Positions 50,317 through 59,192 of a stretch of DNA of 64,000 bases are shown one piece after another. The position numbers were made by a program, and so were the translations under genes. Below the pieces are notes generated by a model. That model was given only the letters and a program-made list of their open reading frames with translations. It made no database searches and was not told where the DNA came from. Positions within the stretch are counted from its first letter, which is position 1. Each line of letters begins with the position of its first letter. The DNA is from Desulfomonile tiedjei DSM 6799. GTDB lineage: Bacteria > Desulfobacterota > Desulfomonilia > Desulfomonilales > Desulfomonilaceae. The stretch covers positions 4,778,001-4,842,000 of the forward strand of contig NC_018025.1 in assembly GCF_000266945.1 (NCBI RefSeq), given 5' to 3'.

Positions 50317-52764
50317 ATGAACTCAGCCAAGTTGGTGGGAAATTTTCCTTCGATTGTGCCTATTCTTCCGTTGAGGGACATGGTCGTTTTTCCTAACGTA
50401 ATGGTCCCGCTTTTCCTGAAAGGATCCCGGGTAGTCAAACTCGCTGAATCCGTTGCAGGAGTGGACAATCTCGTCGGCCTTTTCTACCAAAAAACTCGCA
50501 GTCGTCTTGGATTGGCTTCGGAAGAGATTTCTCTGGTAGGTACACTTGCCCGGATTCAGCAAGTCGTTCGGCTTGATAACGGTGGTATCAAGGCCATTGC
50601 CGACGGCGTATGCCGGATCAGGCTCGTCCGACAGACTCAGTCCGAACCGTATCTCATGGGAGAGGTCACTCGACTCGAAGAAGTGTCCGAGCCGCAGGAA
50701 CTGCTGGATTCCTTTGTTCGAAGTGTGGCAGCGCTGTTCAAAGTCAGTCTCACATTAGGCAGGCCTGTCAGCGATCATTCCATGTCCATGGTGGAACGAG
50801 CGGACGATCCGGGTAAACTGGCCGATTTGATAGCTGTCTATCTTTCTCTGAAAGCAGAGATAAAACAGAATCTTCTGGAAATTGAGGATCCCATTGCACG
50901 GCTAAGAAAAGTCTTTTCGTACCTGCATGCGGATATTCAGAACCTGCAGCCTAAATTACAGGGCCTCGGTGAACCTGCTGCAAATTCGGGTCTCATGCGA
51001 AGACAGAGGGAAATGGGCTTGAGACATCAAATCCGATCCCTCCAGAAGGATCTTTCCGCTCCCGACGATCCTCATCTATCGGAAATCAAAGAATTCGAGG
51101 AAAAAGTCCGAAATTCCGGCATGCCTGACGAAGCCGTCGAAGTGGCAACCCGCGAACTCCAGCGGCTTGAGAGAATTCCTCCACATTCTCCGGAGTATAC
51201 TGTTTCCCGGACCTATTTGGAGGTGCTGACCTCTTTGCCGTGGAACGTGACCACGCAAGATAACCTGGACATCAATCGCGCTCAGGAAATTCTCGAAGAA
51301 GATCACTACAATCTTCACGACGTGAAAGACAGAATTCTCGAGTTTTTGGCTGTGCACAAACTCAGGGAACACAATAAAGGCCCTATCCTGTGCCTGGTCG
51401 GACCTCCCGGAGTTGGCAAGACATCACTCGGCAGATCGATTGCACGTGCTCTGGGCCGAAAGTTTATACGCATTTCTTTGGGAGGAATGCGTGACGAGGC
51501 CGAAATCAGAGGTCACAGACGTACCTATATCGGTGCCATGACCGGCCGGATCATCCAAGAACTCAGGCGAGCCGGAACGCGAAATCCTGTATTCATGCTC
51601 GATGAAGTGGACAAAATCGGACAGGATTTCCGAGGCGATCCTGCTTGTGCCTTGCTCGAAGTACTGGATCCGGAGCAGAACAACGCTTTTGGAGATCATT
51701 ACCTGGATATTCCCTTCGATCTTAGTAGTGTGATGTTTATTTGCACTGCAAACCAGTTGGACCCGATTCCGGCGCCTTTGCGAGACCGTATGGAGATAAT
51801 TCGTATATCCGGGTACACGGACGAAGAAAAGCAGGTCATAGCGGAAAAGTTTCTCGTTCGCAAAGCAAAAGAAGAAAACGGCATTAGCGACTATCCTTTT
51901 ACCATAACATCCGATGCCATCGGTTTTGTAATCAGGGGATTCACGCGAGAAGCCGGAGTCCGCAATCTGGAGCGCGAAATCGGATCGGTCTTCAGGAAGT
52001 TGGCTCGAGATGTGTCCATGGAACTCCCTCTCAGAGAAGAAGTCACTCCTCAGGTAGTAGAAGAGCTTCTCGGACCGCAACGCTTTTTCTTCGATCTCGC
52101 GGAAGAGACCGATCAAATTGGAATTGCCACAGGCCTTGCCTGGACAGAACATGGTGGAGACATCATTTTCATTGAAGTCACCGGGTTCAGAGGTCAAAAG
52201 AATCTCACCATGACCGGCTCTCTGGGCGAAGTCATGCAAGAGTCGGCCAGAGCAGCATTGAGCTATCTGAGAAATAATTGCAGTTTTTACGGATTAGACG
52301 ATCATCTGCTCGGAGAAACCGATCTCCACATTCACGTTCCGGCAGGTGCCATACCGAAAGACGGTCCATCGGCAGGAGTAACCATCGCTGTGGCGCTCTC
52401 ATCGTTTTTCACGGGCATTCCGATTCGCCGGGATGTTGCCATGACCGGGGAAGTAACCCTTAGAGGTAGAGTCCTGGCAGTGGGCGGTGTGAAAGAAAAG
52501 CTTCTCGCAGCGCGTCGTGCAGGCATTCGTGAAGTAATCCTCCCCAAGAGAAACGAGCCGCATTTACGAGACTTACCGGATTATGTCAAAGAGGGCATGA
52601 TTCTGCATTTCGTATCTGATGTAGGCCAGGCTGTAAGAATTGCGCTCAATACAGACTTACCCGGAATTTGCGACGCGTTTTCCCCCGATCAGCCGATTTT
52701 GCCATTATTCCCCAATCAGGCAGGTGGCTACAGTATCAGCGCAAGGACTTCCGGGACTCATTAG
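50317..52764 (+). CDS. lon: ATP-dependent protease Lon
   Basis: Serine-lysine protease of 815 residues from ATG 50317 (frame opens at 50269). The N-terminal LonN domain begins VPILPLRDMVVFPNVMVPL; the ATPase domain has Walker A GPPGVGKTSLGRSIA, the conserved GGMRDEAEIRGHRRTYIGAMTG and Walker B PVFMLDEVDKIG; the protease domain has KDGPSAGVTIAVALSS with the catalytic Ser and GVKEKLLAARRAGI with the Lys. Standard bacterial LonA type. Stand-alone. Confidence 0.97.
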   Translation: MNSAKLVGNFPSIVPILPLRDMVVFPNVMVPLFLKGSRVVKLAESVAGVDNLVGLFYQKTRSRLGLASEEISLVGTLARIQQVVRLDNGGIKAIADGVCRIRLVRQTQSEPYLMGEVTRLEEVSEPQELLDSFVRSVAALFKVSLTLGRPVSDHSMSMVERADDPGKLADLIAVYLSLKAEIKQNLLEIEDPIARLRKVFSYLHADIQNLQPKLQGLGEPAANSGLMRRQREMGLRHQIRSLQKDLSAPDDPHLSEIKEFEEKVRNSGMPDEAVEVATRELQRLERIPPHSPEYTVSRTYLEVLTSLPWNVTTQDNLDINRAQEILEEDHYNLHDVKDRILEFLAVHKLREHNKGPILCLVGPPGVGKTSLGRSIARALGRKFIRISLGGMRDEAEIRGHRRTYIGAMTGRIIQELRRAGTRNPVFMLDEVDKIGQDFRGDPACALLEVLDPEQNNAFGDHYLDIPFDLSSVMFICTANQLDPIPAPLRDRMEIIRISGYTDEEKQVIAEKFLVRKAKEENGISDYPFTITSDAIGFVIRGFTREAGVRNLEREIGSVFRKLARDVSMELPLREEVTPQVVEELLGPQRFFFDLAEETDQIGIATGLAWTEHGGDIIFIEVTGFRGQKNLTMTGSLGEVMQESARAALSYLRNNCSFYGLDDHLLGETDLHIHVPAGAIPKDGPSAGVTIAVALSSFFTGIPIRRDVAMTGEVTLRGRVLAVGGVKEKLLAARRAGIREVILPKRNEPHLRDLPDYVKEGMILHFVSDVGQAVRIALNTDLPGICDAFSPDQPILPLFPNQAGGYSISARTSGTH

Positions 52765-53149
52765 GCCCCGAAGCCCCGGCATCCAACAGCGAGCCATTGC
52801 CGTCAATCTCCGTGTGGCCAAACCTATTGTGCAGCGACAATTCTGTTGGTGGTGGCCGGCGTCCCTGCCGGCCATTCGCACTTCCCTGAGGATACCGCTA
52901 GGTCATCCCCCTGTGGCCTCCTGGTCTCGGCCAACTCCTCGCAATGAACCTTTAATGGGAATTGTTGGGCTGGCAGGGACGCCAGCCACTACCGAAGAGG
53001 AAAAACTCTCGTCCTGTGATGTTTCGCAATATTCGGCAGACCTATCGCACCGGAATGAACTGGAGATTCCCTGTTCTCACCCCAAAGAAGCCCATTAGAT
53101 TTCAGGACATTACAGAGAAATCCCCATCCTCATTCCCGTCCTTAAACAG
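52765..53149. repeat. Two inverted family-1 hairpins downstream of lon
   Basis: The 20-base palindrome at 52854-52873 contains GGCGTCCCTGCCGG (52858-52871); a second, in opposite orientation, at 52970-52983 reads CTGGCAGGGACGCC. Between them is the fragment CTCCTCGCAATGAAC, related to the motif at 20970. No gene in this stretch. Confidence 0.75.
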
Positions 53150-53935
53150 CTATTTCCGTCGGAGAGCAGCAAGCCTTTCCGAGAGACTCGCATCCGGACC
53201 CTTTGTTTCCTGCGTCACGGTTTTGAGTGCTGCTTCTATATTGGCATCTTTCACCTGTGTTTCGGGGCTCAGGAGTTTTGCTTTCATCTCCGCGGCAGCG
53301 GCTGATGCCCGTGCTTCTTCAGCCTGCTTGTTCATGGCATTGAGAGCAACACCGAGGCTGGATGTCTCTTTCTTCAGACCTGCCAATTGTTCGGCTCTTT
53401 CAGCCTTGGCGTTTGCACGTTGCTGCTCGATTTCTGCGCGCTTCATGTCACGTTTGGCCTTATCGAGCTGCGCCCGCGCGGTTCTCACTTTCTGCGCGGC
53501 TGTTTCCGCAAGGCTCTTGAGTTCCTCATAATATTCACGCGCCTCCTCAGCTTCCTGAGCTTCCCTGTCCACTTCGGGTTTCATCTCTTCCAGATCCTGG
53601 AGAAGCTTTTCAAGGCTGGTGCCAAGCTCCTTGGTCTTTCCTTCGTCGCCGGATCCCTGCGCCGCTCCAAGCTGGCCGTTCAGGACGTCGGCTGCAGCTA
53701 TATAGCGATCGTAGTTCTTCTGAATTGCTTCAGATTCGGCCTTTTCCCGATCGTACTGAGATTTGGCTTTTCCGGCCTCTATGGTAAGCCTGTCCAGTTC
53801 TTCGATCATTGTCTCGATCTCAGCCTGGGAAGCCGTTTCCGGGTCCCATGCCACTATTTTCTGGGTAATACTTTCAGTTGTCTGGTTGAGTTTGTTTCTG
53901 CCGAAATTCTTGAGAAATCCAAAAATTCCTCCCAT
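53150..53935 (-). CDS. PspA/IM30-family coiled-coil protein
   Basis: 261 residues, almost entirely alpha-helical with long charged coiled-coil segments (EIETMIEELDRLTIEAGKAKSQYDREKAESEAIQ and AQLDKAKRDMKRAEIEQQRANAKAERAEQLAG, quoted in part). The length, the N-terminal FGFLKNFGRNKLNQTTESI and the Ala-rich C-terminal helices resemble PspA/IM30 and the E. coli YjfJ branch, which support stressed membranes. AAGGAGG precedes the ATG. It follows the DUF2491-like gene after 23 bases; the same pair (yjfJ-yjfK) exists in enterobacteria. Confidence 0.8.
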   Translation of the reverse strand: MGGIFGFLKNFGRNKLNQTTESITQKIVAWDPETASQAEIETMIEELDRLTIEAGKAKSQYDREKAESEAIQKNYDRYIAAADVLNGQLGAAQGSGDEGKTKELGTSLEKLLQDLEEMKPEVDREAQEAEEAREYYEELKSLAETAAQKVRTARAQLDKAKRDMKRAEIEQQRANAKAERAEQLAGLKKETSSLGVALNAMNKQAEEARASAAAAEMKAKLLSPETQVKDANIEAALKTVTQETKGPDASLSERLAALRRK

Positions 53936-53958
53936 TCCTAAGCCTCCTTGATCCTTGG

Positions 53959-54684
53959 TCAGATTACTTTGATCGATGCCGGTTGGAGCTCGATTCCCAC
54001 CATGATCTGAACTGAAGCTCCATCTTTTTCACTCACTGCCGAGAGCAGCAAGTACTCGTCCAGGTTCTCGTTCACCTGGCGGCCGTAAAGCATGGAATCA
54101 TACTTGACTGTTTCGCTTTCTTCACCCCAGGGGGAAAGATATACCGTCTCCATGTATTCCATGGGCGGTATCCGCGTGATTTGATTACCTTGGTCGTCCT
54201 GTTCCACGACCGTTTTTCGGTCGCTGTCCCAAACTCGAAAATACCTGGTGCCGTCTTTGATATCGAATATTTCGTATCCGATATATCCATCACGCTCGCC
54301 CAGCCAGAATTCCCAATCATCCGGAATCACTTCATCATAGGGCATGAAGAGCTTACATTCTTCCACAGTGTTCGTTCTGTCCGTTACGATCTGCAGCACG
54401 TAAACCATTCCAGACGCATCCAGGTAAAACCTGTGAACAACCGAATCACCCACAGGGAAATGCCCGTACGAAATCACGACATTCGCGTCGCCGGGATGTT
54501 TAATCTTTAGTTGATCACCGCCCAGAATGAAGTCAACCTGGGGAATCTCAACTATTCCGCTCATGCGAATGCCCAGAGGCAAGTCCTTGTCCACGCGTTC
54601 CCGACCGCTTCTTTGAAAGGATTCCTTATATTGGTCGATCTTCTTTTGTCCCATCCTTCTCAGAAGGTTCCAGGTTTCTGCCAT
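53959..54684 (-). CDS. DUF2491-like protein (YjfK-type)
   Basis: 241 residues, beta-rich: LPLGIRMSGIVEIPQVDFILGG, DANVVISYGHFPVGDSVVHRFYL, ECKLFMPYDEVIPDDWEFWLGERDGYIGYEIFDIKDGTRYFRVW and a C-terminal EYLLLSAVSEKDGASVQIMVGIELQPASI (in part). I match it to the DUF2491/YjfK family by memory of that pattern and by its position next to a PspA-like gene. Function unknown. AAAGGAGG precedes the ATG. It is the middle gene of a three-gene operon. Confidence 0.72.
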   Translation of the reverse strand: MAETWNLLRRMGQKKIDQYKESFQRSGRERVDKDLPLGIRMSGIVEIPQVDFILGGDQLKIKHPGDANVVISYGHFPVGDSVVHRFYLDASGMVYVLQIVTDRTNTVEECKLFMPYDEVIPDDWEFWLGERDGYIGYEIFDIKDGTRYFRVWDSDRKTVVEQDDQGNQITRIPPMEYMETVYLSPWGEESETVKYDSMLYGRQVNENLDEYLLLSAVSEKDGASVQIMVGIELQPASIKVI

Positions 54685-54725
54685 ATATCCTCCTTTGTGG
54701 AGTGTTCTGAAAGCAAATCAGCCGA

Positions 54726-56654
54726 TCATTGAGTTCTATTCGCGAGCTTCTGAATGTCAGGTTTCACTGTCAAGATTGCTTTGGACAGTGCATCCATGGC
54801 TTCGGGACCGAACTTCCGAGCCCATTCGGTCCTCAACACGACAACCGCTTGGACGGCAAGAGTCCGAACATCACCACTGAAAAACCATCCTTTCTGAAGA
54901 CTCGGATAAATGTCGGACTGAATTTCCGCGAACCGATAAATTGAATTCCCGTGCTTATCCGCTCTTCTGGCAAAATGACGGTCATCCAGAGTGACCAGCC
55001 GGAGATTTCCCGATTTTTCCGCTACACTTTCCGCTTTCTTGAGAAAATCACTGTTCAGGCCTCCCACAAAGAGCATGAGCGCTTTGCTGTTCTTCTGCAC
55101 TTCGCTCAAGGCTGAATCATAATCCGAATACTGGAACGGTATCTTCTGGTATCGTTTATCCAAGTATCCGAGGGCTTCCCACGTCAGCGCGGTACCTGAC
55201 CCCTTCGGTCCCACGAGGACGACATTCTTGGACGGATCGATATCCTGCACGGATTTTATCCCGCTATCCCTGTTTGCTATGAGTTGCGCATACTCCAGGT
55301 ATAAGCTGCTCTGTTCAGAGATCAGGTCTTTTCCCTGTAATTTCTTGTCCATAATCGCCAAAACGTCGGATTGGACGATTGCCATGTCAGCCTTGCCTTC
55401 CGCAAGCATCCTCAAGTTGTCCAGAGATCCTTCCGTACGGATACTTTCCACTTGCAGCGTCTGCGCGGTCTCGGCGAGTTTCACGCCAAAACGGTCGTAC
55501 CAGCCTCCTTCTCGGCCGGTTGCAATCCTCAAGACAGGTTTTTCAGGTTTCTTTGTCGCAAGCACACTTCCAGCAAGAGCTACTTCCGGAGGCACTCCCG
55601 GCGGCAGGTAAGCAGGGTCTTTCGGGGTACCCTGCAATGCTTTTACCTGCTTGTCCATTTCATCCAGCTTGGATTTCAGCTCAGGGTTATCTTTGGCAAG
55701 GGTCCCGACTTCGTCTCTCCATTTTTGAAATCCGGGATCGTTCCAATGATTGTACGCTGTCGCAGCAACACTTTTATTGCCGATATGGTCCAACATCCAG
55801 TAAAGGAACATGCCGCTGAACAGGCCGAAAGCGGGTGAGCTTCCGAAAGCATAAGACGGTGGGGCCCAGTTTTGTTGTCTGTAAAAATTGTCCCTGTTCC
55901 CGTAATAAGTGCCGTAATCAAACCCAGAGTAGTTCTTTGCCTTTTGATACAGGGGATTTGATTCCACACCCTCCACTTTGTACGCGGGTTTTTGGAATTT
56001 GCTCTGTTCAGCCTTGTACCTTTCGAGCGATTCCTGAGCCTTCTTTTTTTCGAGCTGGTTCACGGTCTGCCGGTCAAACCGGGATCCACCGGTGAACTTG
56101 CCCTGTTCGGGAGATGGTGACGGTTTTGTGTAACCTCCCGAGGTGCTCGCCCCCGGCCGTGAGACCTCAGCCGGAGTTGGTTTCGAATATCCCCCGGAAC
56201 CGGAGCTAACCGATGGCGGTTGGCCTGACCCCAGGGAAGGTTTGGAATATCCCGAAGAGGACGGGGTCTGTGAACTTCCCGTGCCTGGATAGCTGAATTT
56301 CCCGGTTTCAGGACGAGGCGATACGGGAGCCCCTCCCCCCAGAGACGGTTTCGAGTATCCTGACGATGAAGAGCCGCTGCTTTGGGGAGGTTGCTGATAC
56401 GCACCGGGACGTTGTCCGAGAGAAGGTTTGCTGTACCCCGAAGAACCACGCTCCTGGCCGAAAAGACCTCCTCCACTTCGATTCCATGTTTTCTGAGTTG
56501 GCGAGGACCAGGGAGCGCTCCTGCCGAACCCGGACCCTCGCGAGCCCGAAAAGCCCCGGCTTGCCGCTAAACCTTGATCCGCGAAGTAAGCGAACTGCCC
56601 GACAAGGAATACAGCGCTTACTAAGAGTATTGAGAGAAATCGTAATCTTTTCAT
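54726..56654 (-). CDS. Exported TAXI-type binding protein fused to a Gly/Ser/Pro-rich repeat region
   Basis: 642 residues in three parts. (1) Signal peptide (FLSILLVSAVFLVGQFAYFADQGLA) and a low-complexity region, about 32-190, with five copies of G-Y-S/T-K-P-S/T (SSGYSKPSLG three times, SGGYSKP and SGGYTKP). (2) A charged helix, a Tyr-rich patch (YGTYYGNRDNFYRQQNWAPPSYAF), a hydrophobic segment (GLFSGMFLYWMLDHIG) and a coiled coil (about 200-345). (3) From about 375, a TAXI/NMT1-like periplasmic binding domain: LRIATGREGGWYDRFGVKLAETA, GKADMAIVQSDVLAIM, VVLVGPKGSGTALTWEALGY. No TRAP transporter genes are adjacent, so it probably senses rather than transports. It heads the operon with DUF2491 and PspA genes. 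Confidence 0.82.
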   Translation of the reverse strand: MKRLRFLSILLVSAVFLVGQFAYFADQGLAASRGFSGSRGSGFGRSAPWSSPTQKTWNRSGGGLFGQERGSSGYSKPSLGQRPGAYQQPPQSSGSSSSGYSKPSLGGGAPVSPRPETGKFSYPGTGSSQTPSSSGYSKPSLGSGQPPSVSSGSGGYSKPTPAEVSRPGASTSGGYTKPSPSPEQGKFTGGSRFDRQTVNQLEKKKAQESLERYKAEQSKFQKPAYKVEGVESNPLYQKAKNYSGFDYGTYYGNRDNFYRQQNWAPPSYAFGSSPAFGLFSGMFLYWMLDHIGNKSVAATAYNHWNDPGFQKWRDEVGTLAKDNPELKSKLDEMDKQVKALQGTPKDPAYLPPGVPPEVALAGSVLATKKPEKPVLRIATGREGGWYDRFGVKLAETAQTLQVESIRTEGSLDNLRMLAEGKADMAIVQSDVLAIMDKKLQGKDLISEQSSLYLEYAQLIANRDSGIKSVQDIDPSKNVVLVGPKGSGTALTWEALGYLDKRYQKIPFQYSDYDSALSEVQKNSKALMLFVGGLNSDFLKKAESVAEKSGNLRLVTLDDRHFARRADKHGNSIYRFAEIQSDIYPSLQKGWFFSGDVRTLAVQAVVVLRTEWARKFGPEAMDALSKAILTVKPDIQKLANRTQ

Positions 56655-56901
56655 GTAGAGTCAGTCCTCGTATAGGTACGACCACGCGAATTCGATACAG
56701 ATCTGCGGAATGAAAGACTGCTCAGGGAATCTCACGTTGATTCTCTTTTGAATCCGCGTAGCGATATGGCTGATGTTTCTCACGGGCTTGGCCGCGTGTC
56801 AAGAGAGGCAAATTGTTGGGGATGCTAAAGAGCAGACTGGTAGGACGCCTTGGAGTCTTTAACTCCAATTCCTCATCTGAATCTATTCTTGCAGTAATAC
56901 T
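56655..56901. other. Spacer between the response regulator and the TAXI-fusion gene
   Basis: No gene. It should contain the promoter of the TAXI-fusion operon, transcribed to the left, unless that operon is read through from the response regulator. No clear terminator is seen. Confidence 0.4.
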
Positions 56902-57420
56902 TCAATTCTTGATGATCGTAGATTCCTTCATTTCCAAGGTCTTTTCGAAATTTTCCCAGAATTCTTTTTCCGATTTTCTCCAGTTCGGGCCGAACCGGGT
57001 TCCAAAGAATTCACCGAGTCTTTTGAGTGTCTTGAGCCAGGCTGACTCATAACTGAGGGTTTGAACATCTTCGAGGAAGGGGACAATGTGCTCTATGTCA
57101 TCTTTGGGGATGTACGCTCGCGCTCCAAGTTCGATGGACTTTTTGAGAGCCTGAGGGCTCAGTGCATGTGCAGTAAGCATCACTACCGGGAATTTCTTGA
57201 GGACCGCGACTTCCAGGAGTTCAAAACCCCGAACACCCATGATGTCCAGAATGACCAAATCATAGGTGCAAGAAGTAAGCAACTGAATTCCGCCTTCGTA
57301 ACTCAGTGCCCTGTCCATCTTGACTCCAAACCTGTCGAGCTCTTCCTCCAAAACATCGAGGATGTCAGGTTCATCGTCAACTGCCAGGATTCTCTTGCCC
57401 GTTAAAACGCTCTCCCCCAT
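56902..57420 (-). CDS. Response regulator with receiver domain and short C-terminal helix
   Basis: 172 residues from ATG 57420 (AGGAGG upstream; frame opens at 57465). The receiver domain has ILAVDDEPDILDVLEEEL with the acidic pocket, the phospho-Asp in YDLVILDIMGVRGFELL, and VVMLTAHA and YIPKDD with the conserved Thr and Lys. The tail (about 125-172), rich in Lys, Glu, Trp and Phe, is not a known DNA-binding domain. No histidine kinase is adjacent. Upstream of the TAXI-fusion operon on the same strand, possibly related to it. Confidence 0.85.
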   Translation of the reverse strand: MGESVLTGKRILAVDDEPDILDVLEEELDRFGVKMDRALSYEGGIQLLTSCTYDLVILDIMGVRGFELLEVAVLKKFPVVMLTAHALSPQALKKSIELGARAYIPKDDIEHIVPFLEDVQTLSYESAWLKTLKRLGEFFGTRFGPNWRKSEKEFWENFEKTLEMKESTIIKN

Positions 57421-57569
57421 GTGCGCCTCCTGCTCGGCCGAGATGTGACTTACATACTTGTACACGCAAAAACATGCGTGTCAACCAGATTCAAGTAAAT
57501 GCCACAATAGACAAATATTCACTTATATGAACTGCTTTTAGAGAATCTTGGATGACGATGAAACCGAGT

Positions 57570-58133
57570 CTACAGAGGTTTCGCCAAAATCTGTTTTATC
57601 TTTACATCAAAAAATCGATCGGACGGATGCGCCACCAGCACAGCGACGGTATCCGCGCCCCGTCCTGTTCCCGCCATGGCTACTATGTCCGGTCCTTCAG
57701 GTATAAGTCCTGCATCGCAAGCCTCCACAGCGCACTCTACACATACTTTTATTCCCTGGCAGAAGAGACGCAGGCTTTGCGCTACAATATAGGCAGGATA
57801 GACCCCCTGGTGTTTCTTCATGAGGGCTGCTTCTATGCCGCGTGACAAAATGGTTCCAGTGAAAATTTTCACCCCGCGATTAGTTAATTCCTGTCGTACT
57901 TCCAGTGGACACTCGTCCTGGTTCGGGCCCGCGTACCCGATATTGTGAGTGACTGCGACAATGTTTACGTCTTTTCCCTGGAGATACTCGGAGACAGCCA
58001 GCGCAGTCTGGCCTCCCGTAGTCGCAACTACGACATGAGAAAAGCCTTCGTTGACGAGGTCCGAGACAATCTCCACACATCTGCGGGTATTTTCTTTGCC
58101 CGGTTTTTCAAAATATTCAACCTGTCGAATCAT
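57570..58133 (-). CDS. Stand-alone pyruvate-kinase C-terminal-like domain protein
   Basis: 187 residues from ATG 58133 (AGGAGG upstream; frame opens at 58244). The sequence matches the alpha/beta allosteric domain of pyruvate kinase: FEKPGKENTRRCVEIVSDLV, VVVATTGGQTALAVSEYL, VNIVAVTHNIGYAGPNQDECP, FTGTILSRGIEAAL, DIVAMAGTGRGADTVAVL. The catalytic barrel is missing. Such proteins are common in anaerobes but have no assigned role; a nucleotide- or sugar-phosphate-binding regulator is a guess. Its neighbours give no clue. Confidence 0.8.
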   Translation of the reverse strand: MIRQVEYFEKPGKENTRRCVEIVSDLVNEGFSHVVVATTGGQTALAVSEYLQGKDVNIVAVTHNIGYAGPNQDECPLEVRQELTNRGVKIFTGTILSRGIEAALMKKHQGVYPAYIVAQSLRLFCQGIKVCVECAVEACDAGLIPEGPDIVAMAGTGRGADTVAVLVAHPSDRFFDVKIKQILAKPL

Positions 58134-58678
58134 CGTATACCTCCTGTAATGGCTGCAAAATAGCATCGAATCAATCTGAAGTCGTATCTTCATCTCTGAA
58201 ATGCTCCATGAACGTATATAGCAAGTGCATAAAACAGTGTCCAATTGCGAAAAGTATTTCTCGTTAATTGGTAGGTGCCGTGCCTCCGTGCCGGCACATT
58301 TTTCAAATAAAAATCAACCGGTTCGGGGCCGGCAGGGACGCCGGCCCCCACCGTTCTTTTAAAGCACAATGTGTTCAAAAGTTCAGAAATTATGTCATCC
58401 GCTATAGTAAGCCAACCAAAAGTGCCGCCTCAAATGATTTGTTTCCTTTCGTTCGTACAAATCGGAGAAATATGGTAATCGCACAATCTTGAGTTAAAAC
58501 AACGCAAATTCGACTTCCGGTATGCTATTATTAGACTACTGTCGTGATTCTACGGCATCATGCGGGTAAGATCAGAGCCACACTAAGTAACGGGACACGG
58601 GTCGCCAAAATTTCGCAGGCAGGAAAGGAAAACCGGGGGACCTTTTTTGACGAAGATGTCCTTTCACACTTTTCCTGA
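58134..58678. repeat. Gene-free region with a family-1 palindrome
   Basis: 58262-58356 holds two hairpins, GGTAGGTGCCGTGCC...GCCGGCACA and GGGGCCGGCAGGGACGCCGGCCCC, the second containing the IS110 target in reverse (CCGGCAGGGACGCC, 58329-58342). The rest shows no gene; it must contain the promoter of the GNAT-deacetylase-synthetase operon. Confidence 0.75.
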
Positions 58679-59185
58679 ATGCAAACGGAATGGGAGATGA
58701 CACCCGGTACGCTTGCGCAGTATCTTGATAAATTGGGAGAACCGTTCGAGGCAGGGTCGTGCTCGGGTACGAATGTATCGGACATCATAGAAATGTACGA
58801 CGAGTTCACGCCCAAAGCGGTCACGCAAGGATTGCCCCCTGCCAACGCGAGTGCCCGCCACCGCTGGGTGGAAGCACTCTTTCAGACAGGCGACAATTTT
58901 GCTGCATGGAAACTGGGCAAAGTCGCCGGGCACAGCGTTTTGATCCCGGATCTTGAACGAAACGATGCCGAATACTTGATTTTCGTTCTCGGACAGTATC
59001 AGAACCGCGGAGTGGGGACTGTTCTGACGCGGATCGCTATCAATCGGGCCATAGCATTGGGAATTCACCAACTATGGCTTACTGTGGAAGCCTACAATTT
59101 TCGGGCTATACGCATGTACAAGAATGCCGGTTTTCAATTCTGTGATGAAGGCGACAGGGAACGAACCATGCTGAAAGAATTGTGA
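58679..59185 (+). CDS. GNAT-family N-acetyltransferase
   Basis: 168 residues (start ATG 58679 or 58697). The acetyl-CoA-binding motif is VLGQYQNRGVGTVLTRIAINRAIALGI (Q-x-x-G-x-G/A type), followed by LWLTVEAYNFRAIRMYKNAGFQ, the usual C-terminal GNAT segment. The N-terminal third is not a standard part of the fold. The stop is 7 bases before the deacetylase gene, and an acyl-CoA synthetase follows, so its substrate is probably that synthetase (compare AcuA). Confidence 0.88.
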   Translation: MQTEWEMTPGTLAQYLDKLGEPFEAGSCSGTNVSDIIEMYDEFTPKAVTQGLPPANASARHRWVEALFQTGDNFAAWKLGKVAGHSVLIPDLERNDAEYLIFVLGQYQNRGVGTVLTRIAINRAIALGIHQLWLTVEAYNFRAIRMYKNAGFQFCDEGDRERTMLKEL

Positions 59186-59192
59186 GGTTTTT

